Of a stretch of 64,000 bases of DNA, positions 6,594 to 17,901 are shown piece after piece (within the stretch, counting starts at the first letter, position 1; the number at the start of each line of letters is the position of its first letter). The notes below the pieces were generated by a model. The model saw only the letters and a list, made by a program, of their open reading frames with translations. It searched no databases and was not told where the DNA came from. A program made the position numbers and the translations under genes. The stretch comes from Ramlibacter humi (lineage in GTDB: Bacteria > Pseudomonadota > Gammaproteobacteria > Burkholderiales > Burkholderiaceae_C). The stretch spans positions 1 through 64,000 of the forward strand of contig NZ_SMLK01000005.1 in assembly GCF_004681975.1 (NCBI RefSeq), given 5' to 3'.

Positions 6594-7823
6594 TCAGAAG
6601 TTCCCCACGATGAAATCCTTGAAGCGCGAGAACGCGGTCTTCATCGACCCGTTCTTCTGTGCCACCTTGAAGCCGCGCAGGCGCGCCGCGCGCGCCTCTT
6701 CCAGCAGGCCCATGACGGTGGCCGCCCGCGGCTGCGCCACCATGTCGGCCAGCGCGCCGGTGTACTTCGGGACACCGCGGCGCACGGGCTTGAGGAAGAT
6801 GTCCTCGCCCAGTTCCACCATGCCCGGCATGACGGCGCTGCCGCCGGTGATGACGATGCCCGAGGACAGCACCTCCTCGTAGCCCGACTCGCGCACCACC
6901 TGCTGCACGAGAGAGAATATCTCTTCCACCCGCGGCTCGATCACGCCGGCCAGCGCCTGGCGCGACAGCATGCGCGGGCCGCGGTCGCCCAGGCCCGGCA
7001 CTTCCACCTGCTGCTCGGGGTCGGCCAGCAGCTGCTTGGCGTAGCCGCTCTCCACCTTGATGTCCTCGGCGTCCTTGGTCGGCGTGCGCAGCGCCATCGC
7101 GATGTCGCTGGTGATCAGGTCGCCGGCGATCGGGATCACCGAGGTGTGGCGGATCGCGCCGCCGGTGAAGATGGCCACGTCGGTGGTGCCCGCGCCGATG
7201 TCCACCAGCGCCACGCCCAGGTCCTTCTCGTCGTCGGTCAGCACCGACTGGCTCGAAGCGAGCGGGTTGAGCATCAGCTGCTCCACCTCCAGCCCGCAGC
7301 GGCGCACGCACTTGACGATGTTCTCGGCCGCGCTCTGGGCACCGGTGACGATGTGCACCTTGGCTTCCAGGCGGATGCCGCTCATGCCGATCGGCTCGCG
7401 CACGTCCTGGCCGTCGATCACGAATTCCTGCGGCTCCACCAGCAGCAGGCGCTGGTCGGTGGAGATGTTGATCGCACGCGCGGTCTCGACGACGCGCGCC
7501 ACGTCGGCCGGTGTGACCTCCTTGTCCTTCACCGCCACCATGCCGCTGGAGTTGATGCCGCGGATGTGGCTGCCGGTGATGCCGGTGTAGACGCGCGTGA
7601 TCTTGCAGTCGGCCATCAGCTCGGCTTCCTTCAGCGCCTGCTGGATGCTCTGCACCGTGGCGTCGATGTTCACCACCACGCCGCGCTTGAGGCCGTTGGA
7701 CGGCGCCACGCCCAGGCCGGCGAGCTTGAGCTCGCCGCCCGGCATGACCTCGGCCACCACCGCCATCACCTTGGCGGTGCCGATGTCCAGGCCGACGACC
7801 AAGTCCTTGTATTCCTTTGCCAT
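6594..7823 (-). CDS. ftsA: Cell division actin-like protein FtsA
   Basis: FtsA is an actin-family ATPase that tethers FtsZ to the inner membrane and recruits later division proteins. At 409 residues it has normal length. The start at 7823 (MAKEYKDLVVGLDIGTAKV) has AGAGGA upstream; longer in-frame starts lack family similarity. Phosphate-1 (GLDIGTAKV), phosphate-2 (LVDIGAGTTDVAI, about 205-217) and adenosine (ITGGSAVMPG) motifs are visible, together with the SHI/1C subdomain typical of FtsA. The extreme C-terminus (KTAFSRFKDFIVGNF) is an amphipathic membrane-targeting helix. It starts 19 bases after ftsQ in the same operon. Confidence 0.98.
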   Translation of the reverse strand: MAKEYKDLVVGLDIGTAKVMAVVAEVMPGGELKLAGLGVAPSNGLKRGVVVNIDATVQSIQQALKEAELMADCKITRVYTGITGSHIRGINSSGMVAVKDKEVTPADVARVVETARAINISTDQRLLLVEPQEFVIDGQDVREPIGMSGIRLEAKVHIVTGAQSAAENIVKCVRRCGLEVEQLMLNPLASSQSVLTDDEKDLGVALVDIGAGTTDVAIFTGGAIRHTSVIPIAGDLITSDIAMALRTPTKDAEDIKVESGYAKQLLADPEQQVEVPGLGDRGPRMLSRQALAGVIEPRVEEIFSLVQQVVRESGYEEVLSSGIVITGGSAVMPGMVELGEDIFLKPVRRGVPKYTGALADMVAQPRAATVMGLLEEARAARLRGFKVAQKNGSMKTAFSRFKDFIVGNF

Positions 7824-7842
7824 GTTCCTCTTCCCCCGCCTC

Positions 7843-8634
7843 TCAGCCCCTCTTGGGCGCGGCCTCGACGGTGCCGACACCCCTCAACCGGATCGCATAA
7901 CCGTCGCCGTAGCGCAGGTCGGCCGACACCAGCGCTTCCGGCCGCCGGCCGTAACGCGAAGCCACCTGCGTCAACGTCTGCACGAAGCGCTGCACCCGCG
8001 GCACCACTTCCGCCACGTCGCCGCGGCCCAGTTCCACCACCGCGCCCGTGTCCAGCGACACCTGCCAGCTGCCGCGGCCGGTGAGCGTCAGCTCCTCCGC
8101 CGACAGGTCCAGCGGCTCGAACAGCGGCGCGACGGCGCGGTACATCGCCAGCACCTGCGGCGCCTGTCCGTCCGGGCCCGCCAGCCGCGGCAGGCCGTCG
8201 AGTTCCACCTCGCCCGCGTTGGCTTCGAACACCTCGCCGAAGCCGTTGACCATGCGCGACGCGCCCTCCTCGCCCCAGAACGCCGCGGCCTGGTGCTCCT
8301 GCAGCGTCACGCGCAGGCGATTGGGGAATTCGCGCCGCACCACCGCCTGCCGCACCCAGGGCACGTTCTCGAACACGCGGCGCGTGCCGGCCAGGTCGAT
8401 GGTGAAGAAGTTGCCCGCCAGGTGCGGCGCGACGTTGGCGCGCAGCGTGGCCGCGCTGTTGTGCGTGATGTCGCCCTGCACCGTGATGCCGGCGACGGCG
8501 AACAGTGGGTGGCGCACCGCCCACCAGCCCGCGGCCGCCAGCAGCAGCGCCGCGAACGCCGTGAACAGGACCGCTGTGGTCGCGTTCATCAGGCGCACGT
8601 CGGACGGCAGCTGCGGGGCGGCCTTCTTGCTCAT
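7843..8634 (-). CDS. ftsQ: Cell division protein FtsQ
   Basis: FtsQ is a bitopic inner-membrane protein that links cytoplasmic and periplasmic divisome parts through FtsB and FtsL. The 263-residue protein has a short cytoplasmic tail, one membrane helix (about residues 21-42, [16 protein letters not shown]), then a POTRA domain (about 50-120: [12 protein letters not shown], then [19 protein letters not shown]) and the FtsQ beta domain. The start ATG at 8634 overlaps the ddl stop as ATGA, suggesting translational coupling. Confidence 0.96.
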   Translation of the reverse strand: MSKKAAPQLPSDVRLMNATTAVLFTAFAALLLAAAGWWAVRHPLFAVAGITVQGDITHNSAATLRANVAPHLAGNFFTIDLAGTRRVFENVPWVRQAVVRREFPNRLRVTLQEHQAAAFWGEEGASRMVNGFGEVFEANAGEVELDGLPRLAGPDGQAPQVLAMYRAVAPLFEPLDLSAEELTLTGRGSWQVSLDTGAVVELGRGDVAEVVPRVQRFVQTLTQVASRYGRRPEALVSADLRYGDGYAIRLRGVGTVEAAPKRG

Positions 8635-9647
8635 GCGTTGTTCCCTTCGGCGGGCGGCGGCGACTGCGGGCTGCGGCGGCGCTCGATGCGCTGGTGGTCC
8701 AGCGACGCCGTCGACAGCAGCTGCAGGCACAGGTCCTCGTAGCTGATGCCGGCGGCGCGCGCCGACATCGGCACCAGCGAGTGGCCGGTCATGCCAGGCG
8801 AGGTGTTGATCTCCAGCAGCGACGGCTTGCGCGTGGCGCCGTCGATCATCACGTCGATGCGGCCCCAGCCGCGGCAGCCCAGCACGCGGTACGCCTTGAG
8901 CACCAGTTCCTGGATGGCGGCCTCTTCGCCTTCGGGCAGGCCGCAGGGCACCAGGTATTTGGTGTCGTCGGTGAAGTACTTGTTCTGGTAGTCGTAGTTG
9001 CCTTCGGGCGCGACGATGCGGATGACCGGCAGCGCGCGCGCCTGCTCGCCCGTGCCCAGCACGGGGCAGGTGACTTCGTCGCCGGAGACGAACTGCTCGC
9101 ACAGCACGTCGGCGTCCAGCGCGGCGGCGGCATCCACCGCTTCCTGCACTTCCGAATAGCCCTGCACCTTGGCCACGCCGATGGACGAGCCTTCGCGTGC
9201 CGGCTTCACGATCAGCGGCAAGCCCAGATCGTCGGGAATCTCGCGCACCATCTCGCGCGTGTACGCGCCCCGCTGCAACAGCTTGTACTTCGGCGTCGGC
9301 AGGCCTTCGGCCAGCCAGATGCGCTTGGTCATCACCTTGTCGATGGCCACGGCCGAAGCCATCACGCCCGAGCCGGTGTACGGGATGCCCAGCAGCTCCA
9401 GCGCGCCTTGCACGGTGCCGTCCTCGCCGAAACGGCCGTGCAGCGCGATGAAGCAGCGCTTGAAGCCCTTGCGCTTGAGCTCGCTGATCTCGCGCTGCGA
9501 CGGGTCGAACGCGTGCGCGTCCACGCCCTTGGCCTGCAGCGCCTTGAGCACGCCCGCGCCCGACATCAGCGATACCTCGCGCTCCGCCGATTTCCCGCCC
9601 ATCAGGACGGCGACCTTGCCGAGGGCCTTCACGTCGATCGTGCTCAT
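8631..9647 (-). CDS. ddl: D-alanine--D-alanine ligase
   Basis: Ddl is the ATP-grasp enzyme that joins two D-alanines for the peptidoglycan pentapeptide in the cytoplasm. It is 338 residues; the start at 9647 has CAGGAG eight bases upstream. The N-terminal domain shows [19 protein letters not shown] and the ATP-grasp part [17 protein letters not shown]. The metal and D-Ala site is in GRIDVMID and [17 protein letters not shown]. The C-terminal tail (about 318-338) is basic and Pro-rich beyond the usual end. It follows murC across a 148-base gap filled by a palindromic repeat, so it may depend on read-through or its own promoter. Confidence 0.97.
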   Translation of the reverse strand: MSTIDVKALGKVAVLMGGKSAEREVSLMSGAGVLKALQAKGVDAHAFDPSQREISELKRKGFKRCFIALHGRFGEDGTVQGALELLGIPYTGSGVMASAVAIDKVMTKRIWLAEGLPTPKYKLLQRGAYTREMVREIPDDLGLPLIVKPAREGSSIGVAKVQGYSEVQEAVDAAAALDADVLCEQFVSGDEVTCPVLGTGEQARALPVIRIVAPEGNYDYQNKYFTDDTKYLVPCGLPEGEEAAIQELVLKAYRVLGCRGWGRIDVMIDGATRKPSLLEINTSPGMTGHSLVPMSARAAGISYEDLCLQLLSTASLDHQRIERRRSPQSPPPAEGNNA

Positions 9648-9664
9648 GCGAAGGCTCCTGAATG

Positions 9665-9787
9665 CGGGGTCCGCAGCGCAGAGAACGCAGAGATTACGCA
9701 GAGGGCGCAGAGGAAAACCATCAAAGGATTCATTGAGACCTCTGCGTTCTCTGCGAAACCTCTGCGTTCTCTGCGTTGCGGACCCCG
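9665..9787. repeat. 123-bp palindromic repeat built from CGCAGAG units
   Basis: The outer arms GCGGGGTCCGCA (9665-9676) and TGCGGACCCCG (9777-9787) flank opposed tandem copies of CGCAGAGA (left) and TCTCTGCG (right), with an AT-richer loop near 9714-9738. It can fold into one long hairpin. It fills nearly all the gap between murC and ddl. No ORF or transposase is associated with it. The repeat looks like a dispersed intergenic element; genome-wide copy number cannot be judged here. Confidence 0.85.
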
Positions 9788-9795
9788 TATTTGCT

Positions 9796-11204
<1,409 letters not shown>

Positions 11205-11208
<4 letters not shown>

Positions 11209-12350
11209 GCTTTCGCCAGTTCCTCGCAGGCGGCCACCATCTCCTGCGTGGCGCTGGTGCGCGCCACGCCGCGGGCGGCGACGGCCTTCTGCAGCAGTTC
11301 GGCCCGGCCGGTGCCTTGCAGCAGTCCGGCCAGCCATTCAGGGGTGAGTTCACGCTGCTGTACCAGCCAGCCGCCACCGGCGTCGACGATGAAGCGCGCG
11401 TTGGTGGTCTGGTGGTCGTCCACCGCGAACGGGAAAGGCACGTAGACCGCGGCGGCGCCGATGGCGGCCAGCTCGGTCACGGTGCTGGCGCCCGCGCGGC
11501 AGATCACCAGGTCGGCTTGCGCGTACGCGGGCGCGGTGTCGTCGATGAAAGGCGTGAGTTCGGCCTGCACGCCCGCGGCCGCGTAGTTCGCGCGCAGCTC
11601 GTCGATCTGCTTCGCGCCGCTCTGGTGCAGCACGTGCGGGCGGCTTTCGGCCGGCATCAGCGCCAGCGCCTTCGGCACGACGTCGTTGAGGCCGCGCGCG
11701 CCCAGGCTGCCGCCGACCACCAGCACCTTCAGCGGGCCGGTGCGGCCGGCGAAGCGGTCGGCAGGCGCGGGTTGTTCGAGAAAGGCCGTGCGCAGCGGGT
11801 TGCCGATCCAGCGTGCCTTGCCGATCACCTGCGGGAAGGCGGTGAACACGCGATCGGCCACGCCGGCCAGCACCTTGTTGGCCATGCCGGCCACGGAGTT
11901 CTGCTCGTGCAGCACCAGCGGCTTGCCCAGCAGCGAGGCCATCATGCCGGCCGGGAACGTGATGTAGCCGCCCAGGCCGACGACCACGTCGGGGCGCACG
12001 CGCCGCACGACCGCGACGCTTTGCCAGAAGGCCTTGAGCAGCCGCAGCGGCAGCAGCGCGAGGGTCACCGCGCCCTTGCCGCGCACGCCGGAGAAGTCGA
12101 CGGTCTCGAAAGCGAAGCCGCGCGGCGGCACCAGGCGGCTTTCCATGCTGCCGGGGCCGCCCAGCCAGTGCACCTGCCAGCCGCGGTCGCGCAGCGCTTC
12201 GGCGACGGCCAGCCCCGGGAAGATGTGTCCCCCCGTCCCGCCCGCCATCACCAGCGCCGTGCGCGCACGCACCTGCTCCTGCGCGGGCATGGACGCACGC
12301 TCGTTGCCCGGCGGCAGCGCTTCCTTGGAGAGCATCAGGCCGGTGTGCAT
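11205..12350 (-). CDS. murG: UDP-GlcNAc:lipid I N-acetylglucosaminyltransferase
   Basis: MurG converts lipid I to lipid II on the inner face of the cytoplasmic membrane (GT28 family). The first glycine-rich loop [17 protein letters not shown] is at about residues 35-51, with [20 protein letters not shown] and the UDP-GlcNAc site [14 protein letters not shown]. The chosen start at 12350 has GGAGG nine bases upstream and shares bases with the ftsW stop (TGATG). It gives 381 residues with a roughly 25-residue leader before the family core; a shorter start at 12290 exists but has no ribosome site. Confidence 0.97.
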
Positions 12351-13573
12351 CACGATCGGCCTCCGCGCATCAGCGTGCGGTTCTCGTAGTCGATGCGCAG
12401 CACGACCGCGAGCGAGATCAGGTTCAGCAGGATGGCCGAACCGCCATAACTCATGAGCGGCAGCGTCAGCCCCTTGGTCGGCAGCGCGCCCAGGTTCACG
12501 CCCATGTTGATGAAGGCCTGGAAGCCCATCCACAGGCCCACGCCTTGCGCAACGAGGCCCGCAAACACGCGGTCCAGCGCCACCGCCTGGCGGCCGATGT
12601 GCATGATCCGGCGCGTCATCCAGAAGAACAGCAGGATGACGATGGTGACGCCGACGAGGCCGAACTCCTCGCCGATCACCGCCAGCAGGAAGTCGGTGTG
12701 CGCCTCGGGCAGCCAGTGCAGCTTCTCCACGCTGCCGCCCAGGCCGACGCCGAACACTTCGCCGCGGCCGATGGCGATGAGCGAGTGCGACAGCTGGTAG
12801 CCCTTGCCCAGCGCGTGCTTCTCGCTCCACGGGTCCAGGTACGCGAAGATGCGCTCGCGCCGCCAGTCGGACAGCGCGATCATCAGGCCGAAAGCCACCA
12901 GCATCACCGCCGCGATCAGGAAGAACATGCGCGCGTTCACGCCGCCCAGGAACAGGATGCCCATGGCGATGACGGCGATGACCATGAACGCGCCCATGTC
13001 GGGCTCCGCCAGCAGCAGCAGGCCGACCACCGCCACCGCGGCGGCCATCGGCAGCACGGCGCGGAAGAAGCGCTCCTTCACGTCCATCTTGCGCACCATG
13101 TAGTCGGCCGCGTAAAGCAGCACCGAGAACTTGGCGAGTTCGGAAGGCTGGAAGCTGATGGGACCCACGCCCAGCCAGCGGCGCGCGCCGTTGACGCCCT
13201 TGCCCACGTGCGGGATCAGCACCACGATCAGCAGGATCAGCGAGGCGACGAACAGCCAGGGCGCCACTTTCTCCCAGGCCTTCACCGGCACCTGGAACGC
13301 GAGCAGCGCGGCGACGAAAGCCAGCACCAGCGAGAAGATGTGGCGCACCAGGAAGTGCGTGTGCGCGTAGCGCGCGAACCGCGGGTTGTCCGGCAGCGCG
13401 ATGGAAGCGGAATACACCATCACCATGCCGAAAGCGAGCAGCGCCACCGCCACCCACAGCAGCGGCTGGTCGAAAGCCTGGATGCGCGCGGGCGCAGGCG
13501 CGGCCGCGGCGGCGTAGCGGTCTTCACCGCGGCCGCCGAACCAGCCGCCGAGGCGGGCGACGAGCGCGTTCAT
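12350..13573 (-). CDS. ftsW: Septal peptidoglycan polymerase FtsW (SEDS family)
   Basis: FtsW is the SEDS glycosyltransferase that polymerises lipid II at the septum in complex with FtsI. The 407-residue protein has about ten membrane helices after a roughly 35-residue cytoplasmic N-terminus rich in Ala and Pro. Family signatures include [32 protein letters not shown] and [19 protein letters not shown]. The ATG at 13573 overlaps the murD stop (ATGA) and its own stop overlaps the murG start, so translation is likely coupled on both sides. Confidence 0.98.
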   Translation of the reverse strand: MNALVARLGGWFGGRGEDRYAAAAAPAPARIQAFDQPLLWVAVALLAFGMVMVYSASIALPDNPRFARYAHTHFLVRHIFSLVLAFVAALLAFQVPVKAWEKVAPWLFVASLILLIVVLIPHVGKGVNGARRWLGVGPISFQPSELAKFSVLLYAADYMVRKMDVKERFFRAVLPMAAAVAVVGLLLLAEPDMGAFMVIAVIAMGILFLGGVNARMFFLIAAVMLVAFGLMIALSDWRRERIFAYLDPWSEKHALGKGYQLSHSLIAIGRGEVFGVGLGGSVEKLHWLPEAHTDFLLAVIGEEFGLVGVTIVILLFFWMTRRIMHIGRQAVALDRVFAGLVAQGVGLWMGFQAFINMGVNLGALPTKGLTLPLMSYGGSAILLNLISLAVVLRIDYENRTLMRGGRS

Positions 13574-15351
13574 GCCTGGCCCTCCAGCGGCGAGCCGGCT
13601 TCGTCGGCCAGCGCCGAGACCGCCGCGCGGAACACTTCGGCGCGGTGTTCGTAGTTGCGGAACATGTCGAAGCTGGCGCAGGCCGGCGACATCAGCACGG
13701 CGTCGCCCGCGTGCGAGCGCTGCGTGGCCAGCTTCACCGCTTCTTCCATCGAACCCGCGTCGAGCAGCGGCACGCCGCTGTTCTCGAGCACGGCGCGGAT
13801 CTGCGGCCCATCGCGGCCGATCAGCACTGCTGCGCGGGCGAAGCGGGACACCGGCTCGGCCAATGGCGAGAAGTCCTGGCCCTTGCCATCGCCGCCGAGG
13901 ATGACCACCACCTTGCGCTCGGCACCCAGGCCCGCGAGAGCGGCCACCGTGGCGCCGACGTTGGTGCCCTTGCTGTCGTCGAAGTACTCGACGCCGACCA
14001 CCGTGCCGATCGGCTCCACGCGATGCGGCTCGCCGCGGTATTCGCGCAAGCCGTAGAGCATGGGGCCGAGCGCGGCGCCGGTCGCGCTGGCCAGCGCCAG
14101 CGCGGCGAGCGCGTTGACGGCGTTGTGGCGCCCGCGGATGCGCAGGCCGTCGGCGGGCATCAGGCGCTGGAAGTGCAGCTCCTCTTCCTCGCCCTTGCGC
14201 CGCTTCTGCGTTTCGTCGGCGTCGTGCGCGCGCACCAGCCAGGCCATGCCGTTGATCACTTCGATGCCGAAGTCGCCGGGCCGCTGGGGCAGGTCGGCGC
14301 CGAACGTGACCGCGGCCCGCTGCTCCATCTTTCCACCACGCAGGCGCACGGGCGCCGGGCGCATCCGCATGACCGTGGGATCCTCGCGGTTCAGCACCAT
14401 CAACGCGCCCTGGCCGAAGATGCGCGCCTTCGCCGCGGCATAGGCGTCCATGCCGCCGTGCCAGTCGAGGTGGTCCTGCGTGACGTTCAGCACGGCTGCG
14501 GCGGTGGGCTCGAAGCCTTCGGCGCCTTCCAGCTGGAACGAAGACAGCTCCAGCGCCCACACCTGCGGCAGTGCGCCCGAAGCGATGCGCTGCGCCAGCG
14601 TGTCCAGCAGCGTGGGGCCGATGTTGCCGGCGACGGCCACCGTGCGGCCGCTGCGCTCGACGAGCTGGCCCACGAGCGAGGTGACGGTGGTCTTGCCGTT
14701 GGTGCCGGTGACCGCCAGCACCGCGGGCGCGTAGCCCTGCTCGGCACGCAGCTGCTGCAGGCCGCGGGTGAAGAGGGACAGTTCGCCCGCGAGCGGCACG
14801 CCGCGCCCGGCCGCCGCCGCGGAGAGGTCGGCGATCTGCGAAGGCGCCAGGCCGGGGCTGCGGTACACCGCTTCGACGCCTTCGAGCAATTCGGGCGCGA
14901 ACGGGCCGGCGGCGAAGCGCGCCTGCGGCAGGTCCGCGAGAAGGCGCGGCAGGCCGGGCGGTTGCTCGCGCGTGTCGGCCACGACCACGTCGGCGCCGCG
15001 GGCCACGCACCAGCGCGCCATGGCGAGGCCCGATTCACCCAGGCCCAGCACGAGCACGGACCGGGGGAACGGCGGCAGCGGTTCGGGCGGTTCCGCGGCG
15101 GGTTGCGCCTCGGTCGCTTCAGCCGCCTGCTCCGCCTGCACGGGCTCGGCAGCCGCATCCGGTGCGGGGTCGCGGGCGGACTCGCCGAGCTGCAGCGACT
15201 CGAGCCAGGCGCGCGCCTCCGCCGCCGTGAGGCCTTGCGCCAGCGGCTTGGCCGGCTTGGCTGCGGCGGGCTGCGCCGCTGGCAGCTCGGGTGCCGCGGA
15301 CGGCGCCGGCGTTGGCGTCGGCGGGGGCTGGTCGTGTTCGTCGTCGTTCAC
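13570..15351 (-). CDS. murD: UDP-MurNAc-L-alanine--D-glutamate ligase with long N-terminal extension
   Basis: MurD adds D-glutamate to UDP-MurNAc-L-Ala. The catalytic core begins near residue 96 with [18 protein letters not shown]; the P-loop [13 protein letters not shown] is at about 219 and [16 protein letters not shown] is near the C-terminus. The best start is GTG at 15351, two bases after the mraY stop with GAGG six bases upstream, giving 593 residues. MurD is usually 440-500. The extra first 95 residues are Ala/Pro/Glu-rich and low-complexity, with one helical block [19 protein letters not shown] second insertion ([13 protein letters not shown]) lies near residue 377. An internal start would remove the extension, but none has a good ribosome site. 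Confidence 0.93.
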   Translation of the reverse strand: MNDDEHDQPPPTPTPAPSAAPELPAAQPAAAKPAKPLAQGLTAAEARAWLESLQLGESARDPAPDAAAEPVQAEQAAEATEAQPAAEPPEPLPPFPRSVLVLGLGESGLAMARWCVARGADVVVADTREQPPGLPRLLADLPQARFAAGPFAPELLEGVEAVYRSPGLAPSQIADLSAAAAGRGVPLAGELSLFTRGLQQLRAEQGYAPAVLAVTGTNGKTTVTSLVGQLVERSGRTVAVAGNIGPTLLDTLAQRIASGALPQVWALELSSFQLEGAEGFEPTAAAVLNVTQDHLDWHGGMDAYAAAKARIFGQGALMVLNREDPTVMRMRPAPVRLRGGKMEQRAAVTFGADLPQRPGDFGIEVINGMAWLVRAHDADETQKRRKGEEEELHFQRLMPADGLRIRGRHNAVNALAALALASATGAALGPMLYGLREYRGEPHRVEPIGTVVGVEYFDDSKGTNVGATVAALAGLGAERKVVVILGGDGKGQDFSPLAEPVSRFARAAVLIGRDGPQIRAVLENSGVPLLDAGSMEEAVKLATQRSHAGDAVLMSPACASFDMFRNYEHRAEVFRAAVSALADEAGSPLEGQA

Positions 15352-15353
15352 GG

Positions 15354-16532
15354 CTACCTCAGCTTCAGCGTCGACAGGCCCACCAGGCACAAGAGCATGG
15401 TGATGATCCAGAAACGCACCACGACCTGCGTCTCACGCCAGCCGCTCTTCTCGAAATGGTGGTGCAGCGGCGCCATCTTCAGGATGCGCCGCCCTTCGCC
15501 GTACTTGCGCTTGGTGTACTTGAAGTACATCACCTGCGCCATCACCGACAGCGCCTCGGCCACGAACACGCCGCCCATGATGGCCAGCACGATCTCCTGC
15601 CGCACGATCACCGCGATGGTGCCCAGCGCGCCGCCCAGCGCCAGCGCGCCGACGTCGCCCATGAACACCTGGGCCGGGTGCGTGTTGAACCACAGGAACG
15701 CCAGGCCCGCGCCGGCCACCGCCGAGCAGAAGATCAGCAGCTCGCCCGAGCCGGGGATGTAGGGGAAGAACAGGTACTTCGAATACACCACGCTGCCGGT
15801 GACGTACGCGAAGACGCCGAGGGCCGAGCCCACCATCACCACCGGCATGATGGCCAGCCCGTCCAGGCCGTCGGTGAGGTTTACCGCGTTGCTGGAACCC
15901 ACGATCACCACGTAGGTGAGGAACACGAAGCCGAACACGCCCAGCGGGTAGCTCACCTCCTTGAAGAAGGGCACCAGCAGGCCGGCCTTGGGCGGCAGGT
16001 TGACGTCGAACCCCGAGCGCACCCACTCGAAGAACAGCTCCACCACCCGCGCGTTGTTGCTTTCGGAGATGCTGAACACCAGGTACAGCGCGGCGATGAG
16101 GCCGATGACCGACTGCCAGAAGTACTTCTCGCGCGAGCGCATGCCTTCCGGGTCCTTGTTCACGACCTTGCGCCAGTCGTCGGCCCAGCCGATCATCCCG
16201 AAGCCCAGCGTGACCACCAGCACGATCCACACGAATCGGTTGGACAGGTCGAACCACAGCAGCGTACTGATGGCGATGGCCATGAGCACCAGCACGCCGC
16301 CCATGGTGGGCGTGCCGCTCTTGGCCAGGTGCGTCTCCATCGCGTAGCCGCGCACCGGCTGGCCGATCTTCAGTTCCGTCAGCCGGCGAATCACCCAGGG
16401 ACCGGCGATCAGGCCGATCAGCAGCGCGGTCATGGCCGCCATCACCGCGCGGAAGGTGATGTACTGGAAGACGCGCAGGAACCCGAACGCGGGGCTCACG
16501 CTTTGCAGCCAGACGGCGAGGCTAAGCAGCAT
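15354..16532 (-). CDS. mraY: Phospho-N-acetylmuramoyl-pentapeptide transferase
   Basis: MraY transfers phospho-MurNAc-pentapeptide to undecaprenyl phosphate, making lipid I in the inner membrane. The 392-residue protein has about ten membrane helices. Catalytic aspartates are visible in [12 protein letters not shown] and [14 protein letters not shown], with the family signature [13 protein letters not shown] near residue 350 and PTMGGVLVL near 75. Its first 11 bases overlap the end of murF, and murD begins two bases after its stop. Confidence 0.98.
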   Translation of the reverse strand: MLLSLAVWLQSVSPAFGFLRVFQYITFRAVMAAMTALLIGLIAGPWVIRRLTELKIGQPVRGYAMETHLAKSGTPTMGGVLVLMAIAISTLLWFDLSNRFVWIVLVVTLGFGMIGWADDWRKVVNKDPEGMRSREKYFWQSVIGLIAALYLVFSISESNNARVVELFFEWVRSGFDVNLPPKAGLLVPFFKEVSYPLGVFGFVFLTYVVIVGSSNAVNLTDGLDGLAIMPVVMVGSALGVFAYVTGSVVYSKYLFFPYIPGSGELLIFCSAVAGAGLAFLWFNTHPAQVFMGDVGALALGGALGTIAVIVRQEIVLAIMGGVFVAEALSVMAQVMYFKYTKRKYGEGRRILKMAPLHHHFEKSGWRETQVVVRFWIITMLLCLVGLSTLKLR

Positions 16533-17901
16533 CGCGACCCTTTCCTTGTTGTTCTTGTGTGCGGATCGCCTCGACCACGCGCTCCATCTTCATGAAGCGC
16601 GACCCCTTGACGAGCACGCTGGCGCTGGCCGGCAGCGCAGCCAGCACGGCGCGGTTCAGCGGCTCGATGTCGTCGAAGTGTTCGCCGCCCATCGCGCGCG
16701 CCTGCTCCCCCAGTGTCAGCAGCCGCTCGATGCGCCTTTCGCGTGCATAGCGTCCCACCTCCTCGTGGAACTGCGGGCCCTGGTCGCCCACCTCGCCCAT
16801 GTCGCCCAGCACCAGCAGGCGCGGTCCCGGCAGCTCCGCGAGCACGTCGATGGCGGCGCGCACGGAATCGGGGTTGGCGTTGTAGGTGTCGTCCACCAGC
16901 GTGAGCGTGCGCCCGTCCAGCGCGATCGCGAAGGCGCGGGAGCGGCCCTTCACCGGCTCGAAGGATTCGAGCCCGCGAGCGATCGCTTCCAGCGGCACAC
17001 CCGCGGCGAGCGCGCACGCGGCCGCGGCCAGCGCGTTGCGCACGTTATGGCGGCCGGCGATATGGAGTCGGGAGTCAAGCAGTCCGGCGGGCGTGCGCGC
17101 CCGTACCGTCCACCGGCCCTCAAGCCATTCAGACCCGGCCAGAACGAGGTCGGCGCCGCTGTCCGCGTCGCCGAAAGTGAGGCAGGCGCGGCCGCCTGCG
17201 AGTTGCGTCCACAGCGCCGAATACTCGTCGCCCGCGGGGAACACCGCGGTGCCATTGCGCTCCAGCGCGCCGAACACCGAGCCGTTCTCGCGCGCCACCG
17301 CTTCCACGGTGGCCATGAATTCCTGGTGCTCGCGCTGCGCGTTGTTCACCAGCGCCACCGTGGGCAGCGCGATGCCGGTGAGGTACGCGATCTCGCCGGG
17401 ATGGTTCATCCCCAGTTCGACAACGCCCACCTTGTGCTCGGCGCGCAGGCGCAGCAGCGTGAGCGGCAGGCCGATGTCGTTGTTCAGGTTGCCCTGCGTG
17501 GCGAGGTGGTGGTCCGGCTGCCAGGCGCGCAGGATGGAAGCGACCATCTGCGTGACCGTGGTCTTGCCGTTGCTGCCCGTGACGGCGATCAGCGGCAGCT
17601 TGAACTGCCGCCGCCATTCCCGCGCCAGCGTGCCGAGCGCCAGCTTGGTGTCGTCCACTTCCACGCCGGGCAGGCCACCGGGCAAGCGGCCCGGGTGCGC
17701 CAGCGCGGCGACCGCGCCTTTCGCGCGCGCTTCCGCGAGGAAATCGTTGGCGTCGAAGCGCTCGCCCCGCAGCGCCGCGAACAGGTCGCCGGGCTGCAGC
17801 GTGCGCGTGTCCGTGTGCACGCGTTCGATCGCGACGTTGCCGTCGCCGATGAGGCGGCCGCCGGTCCAGGCGGCGACTTGCGAGAGGGTGCACATGCTCA
17901 T
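16522..17901 (-). CDS. murF: UDP-MurNAc-tripeptide--D-alanyl-D-alanine ligase
   Basis: MurF attaches the D-Ala-D-Ala made by Ddl, completing the soluble precursor. It has 459 residues with the N-terminal substrate domain ([23 protein letters not shown]), the P-loop [14 protein letters not shown] near residue 110, [14 protein letters not shown] and [10 protein letters not shown]. The start at 17901 overlaps the murE stop (ATGA); a second ATG two codons later is possible. Its 3' end overlaps mraY by 11 bases. Confidence 0.98.
   Translation of the reverse strand: MSMCTLSQVAAWTGGRLIGDGNVAIERVHTDTRTLQPGDLFAALRGERFDANDFLAEARAKGAVAALAHPGRLPGGLPGVEVDDTKLALGTLAREWRRQFKLPLIAVTGSNGKTTVTQMVASILRAWQPDHHLATQGNLNNDIGLPLTLLRLRAEHKVGVVELGMNHPGEIAYLTGIALPTVALVNNAQREHQEFMATVEAVARENGSVFGALERNGTAVFPAGDEYSALWTQLAGGRACLTFGDADSGADLVLAGSEWLEGRWTVRARTPAGLLDSRLHIAGRHNVRNALAAAACALAAGVPLEAIARGLESFEPVKGRSRAFAIALDGRTLTLVDDTYNANPDSVRAAIDVLAELPGPRLLVLGDMGEVGDQGPQFHEEVGRYARERRIERLLTLGEQARAMGGEHFDDIEPLNRAVLAALPASASVLVKGSRFMKMERVVEAIRTQEQQGKGRDAA

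Noticed and set aside
5554-6882. Long + strand open frames opposite ftsZ, dcw genes, hslU, ftsK and others
   Set aside because: Antisense shadows created by high GC third positions; residue composition (Arg/His/Val-rich) is unlike real proteins.
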